Assembly (NCBI GenBank): GCA_051881635.1
Contig: JBJEQG010000057.1
Span: 1 to 64,000, forward strand
From: JBJEQG01 sp051881635
GTDB lineage: Bacteria; Bacillota; Clostridia; Oscillospirales; Acutalibacteraceae
Reading direction: 5' to 3'
DNA length: 64,000 nucleotides
This document shows, one piece after another, positions 63,001 to 64,000 of this stretch. Numbering within the stretch: position 1 is the first letter of the stretch; the number at the start of each line of letters is the position of its first letter. The notes below the pieces were generated by a model. The model was not told the origin of the DNA. It made no database searches and saw only the letters and a list, made by a program, of their open reading frames with translations. The translations under genes and the position numbers were made by a program.

Positions 63001-64000
63001 AAAACAAGACATTCCACACCGGGTGTAGGCTTGATTTCGCCACCACCGCACCATGACATTTATTCCATTGAGGACCTTGCACAGTTGATTTATGACTTGA
63101 AGAATGCAAACAAGAATGCAAGAATTTCCGTAAAGCTGGTTTCCGAGGCAGGCGTTGGTACGGTTGCCGCCGGTGTTGCCAAAGCAGGTGCAGGTGTTAT
63201 TTTGATTTCAGGTTATGACGGCGGTACAGGTGCTGCTCCGAGAACATCTATCTATAATGCCGGTTTGCCATGGGAGTTGGGTTTGGCAGAAACACACCAA
63301 ACTTTGATTATGAACGGTTTGCGTTCAAAGGTTGTTATCGAAACAGACGGTAAGCTGATGACGGGACGAGATGTTGTTATTGCGGCTTTGTTGGGTGCTG
63401 AGGAATTTGGTTTCGCAACCGCTCCGCTGGTAACAATGGGTTGTGTTATGATGCGTGTCTGCAACTTGGATACCTGTCCTGTCGGTATCGCAACACAGAA
63501 CCCTGAACTCCGCAAGAGATTTAAGGGTAAGCCCGAATATGTTGTAAACTTCATGCATTTTATTGCACAGGAACTCAGAGAGTATATGGCTCGTTTGGGT
63601 ATCCGTACTGTTAATGAACTTGTCGGTCGTTCCGATTTACTCAAAGTGAAAACCTTTGAGTCCGGCAGTCTTGAATCAAAGATTGACCTTTCAAATATTC
63701 TCAGCAATCCGTATGCGAACACCGATACCGCAAGAACTTACAATCCGTCCGATGCTTATGATTTTGAGCTTGACAAAACCGTTGACGAGAGAATTATCTT
63801 AAAGAAAATGGCACCTGCACTCAAAAACAAGACCAAAAAGAGCATTGAGATTGATGTTACAAATACAGACCGTTCTGTCGGCACAATTTTCGGTTCAGAG
63901 ATTACCCGCAGATACCATGACGATACACTTGAAGATGATTTCTATTATATCAAGTGTAACGGTGCAGGCGGACAAAGTTTCGGTGCTTTCATTCCAAAAG
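60073..64000 (+). CDS. gltB: Glutamate synthase large subunit, 3' end beyond the window
   Basis: Makes glutamate from glutamine and 2-oxoglutarate. The visible 1309 codons cover most of the protein (family length about 1500). The class II glutamine amidotransferase domain has its catalytic cysteine C25 in DNCGIG after a short propeptide, and FSTNTNPSW and HNGEINT are conserved. The FMN domain begins near residue 875 (AMSYGSISQEAHE), and the 3Fe-4S ligands are C1124, C1130 and C1135 (MGCVMMRVCNLDTC). The C-terminal beta-helix domain has just begun. ATG 60073 is preceded by AAAGGAG at 11 bases; TTG 60067 is an alternative. Partial only because the window ends. Confidence 0.95.
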   Translation, partial: MDNFKNQEPFAKQGLYDPQFEHDNCGIGSVVNISGIKSRQVVDNALSIVETLEHRAGKDAEGKTGDGVGILLQVSHEFFKPVTAELGMDIGEERDYGVGMFFFPQDEFKRKQAMKMFEIIIKKENMAFIGWRTVPINPSVIGQKALDSMPYIMQGFVKRPQNVAKGLDFDRKLYIARRVFEQSNDNTYVVSLSSRTIVYKGMFLVKELRKFFYDLQDERFTSAIATVHSRFSTNTNPSWQKAHPNRIIVHNGEINTITGNADRMLAREESVSCAALNDDLDKIFPIVEPNGSDSARLDNALEFMMMAGMPLPQAVMITIPEPWKNNRTISDKRRDFYQYYATMMEPWDGPASIIFSDGDIMGAVLDRNGLRPSRYYITTDGFLILSSEVGCIDIPPEKILVKERLRPGKMLLVDTVKGALIDDNDLKEYYATRQPYGEWLDQNLVFLKDLHIPNKNVVHFSKEQLVRLQKAFGYTYEQIRTSILPMARTGAEPIAAMGVDTPIPPLSHANYPLFNYFKQRFAQVTNPPFDAIREEIVTDTCVHIGADGNILEEKPENCHVLKINNPILTNTDMLKIKNLNIPGLKTAVLPITYYKGTSLDKAIEHLFFKADKAYKEGANILILSDRDVDEYHIAIPSLLAVSALQQHLVSTKKRTSVSMILESAEPCEVHHFATLLGYGVCAINPYLALETIRDLVDTGALDKDYYAAENDYNASVLHGITKIASKMGISTIQSYLGSKIFEAIGISKEVIDKYFTNTVSRIGGITLEDIANRSQKLHAAAFDPLDLDVLLEVESSGSHKLRSGKEEHLYNPETIHLLQESTRTGNYELFKQYSAALNKENMHMNLRSLMEFNFPEDGGIPIDEVESVESICHRFKTGAMSYGSISQEAHETMAIAMNMIGGKSNSGEGGEDVERLTIGKDGLNRCSAIKQVASGRFGVTSEYLVSAQEIQIKMAQGAKPGEGGHLPSKKVYPWVAKTRHSTPGVGLISPPPHHDIYSIEDLAQLIYDLKNANKNARISVKLVSEAGVGTVAAGVAKAGAGVILISGYDGGTGAAPRTSIYNAGLPWELGLAETHQTLIMNGLRSKVVIETDGKLMTGRDVVIAALLGAEEFGFATAPLVTMGCVMMRVCNLDTCPVGIATQNPELRKRFKGKPEYVVNFMHFIAQELREYMARLGIRTVNELVGRSDLLKVKTFESGSLESKIDLSNILSNPYANTDTARTYNPSDAYDFELDKTVDERIILKKMAPALKNKTKKSIEIDVTNTDRSVGTIFGSEITRRYHDDTLEDDFYYIKCNGAGGQSFGAFIPK

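Noticed and set aside
1..64000. CRISPR array, prophage, insertion sequence or tRNA genes
   Set aside because: No regularly spaced repeats, transposase or integrase reading frames, terminal inverted repeats, or cloverleaf with CCA/TTCRA arm were noticed in this reading.

Overview
The window looks like chromosomal DNA of a low-GC, spore-forming Clostridia-type Firmicute, probably a gut Oscillospirales/Ruminococcaceae-like organism. The evidence is the set of sporulation genes (ylbJ, yqfC, yqfD), the sepF/divIVA division cluster, strong AGGAGG-type ribosome binding sites, sigma-A promoters close to TTGACA-17-TATAAT, frequent TTG and GTG starts, and family-level similarity of most proteins. Species is inferred only loosely. 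I found no rRNA, tRNA, insertion sequence, CRISPR array or prophage.

Left part (1-22,900), mostly plus strand: a radical SAM enzyme and a YwqG-family protein; convergent ylbJ; yqfC-yqfD; a Holliday-junction group (ruvC, a nitroreductase, ruvA, ruvB); glmM with a RlmI-like methyltransferase; ecfA1-ecfA2-ecfT with truA and a DUF5711 protein; dnaE and pfkA; then a GNAT enzyme, a HIT protein, a CorA transporter and a DUF3137-like membrane protein.

Middle (23,000-36,000): udp overlapping miaA, a small DUF4190 membrane protein, a divergent Lgt-like protein, and a division/translation cluster (HlyD-like membrane protein, yggS, sepF, divIVA, ileS, lspA, rluD-like), followed by an OmpR/histidine kinase pair.

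36,000-48,000: a copper module (csoR with two operator-like palindromes on its own promoter, then copA carrying a C-terminal CopZ-like domain with an internal ribosome binding site), a TetR regulator, a LytTR-DUF3021-ABC transporter unit, and a 1590-residue exonuclease-RecQ-UvrD fusion helicase.

47,700-58,800, minus strand: a GNAT enzyme; a CD3324-family protein behind an apparent translational-attenuator leader; a TPR-SUFU-DUF2185 protein with a DMT transporter; an amidohydrolase, nrdR and a sugar-isomerase-like gene; coaX and mscS; and a P-type ATPase under a clearly recognisable NiCo (czcD) riboswitch. The right end is plus strand: a DUF368 (PopT-like) protein, and gltB, which runs off the window behind a structured, terminator-containing leader.

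The points most worth following are the NiCo riboswitch/P-type ATPase pair, the Exo-RecQ-UvrD fusion, the leader of the CD3324-family gene, the copA internal start, and the gltB attenuator-like leader.
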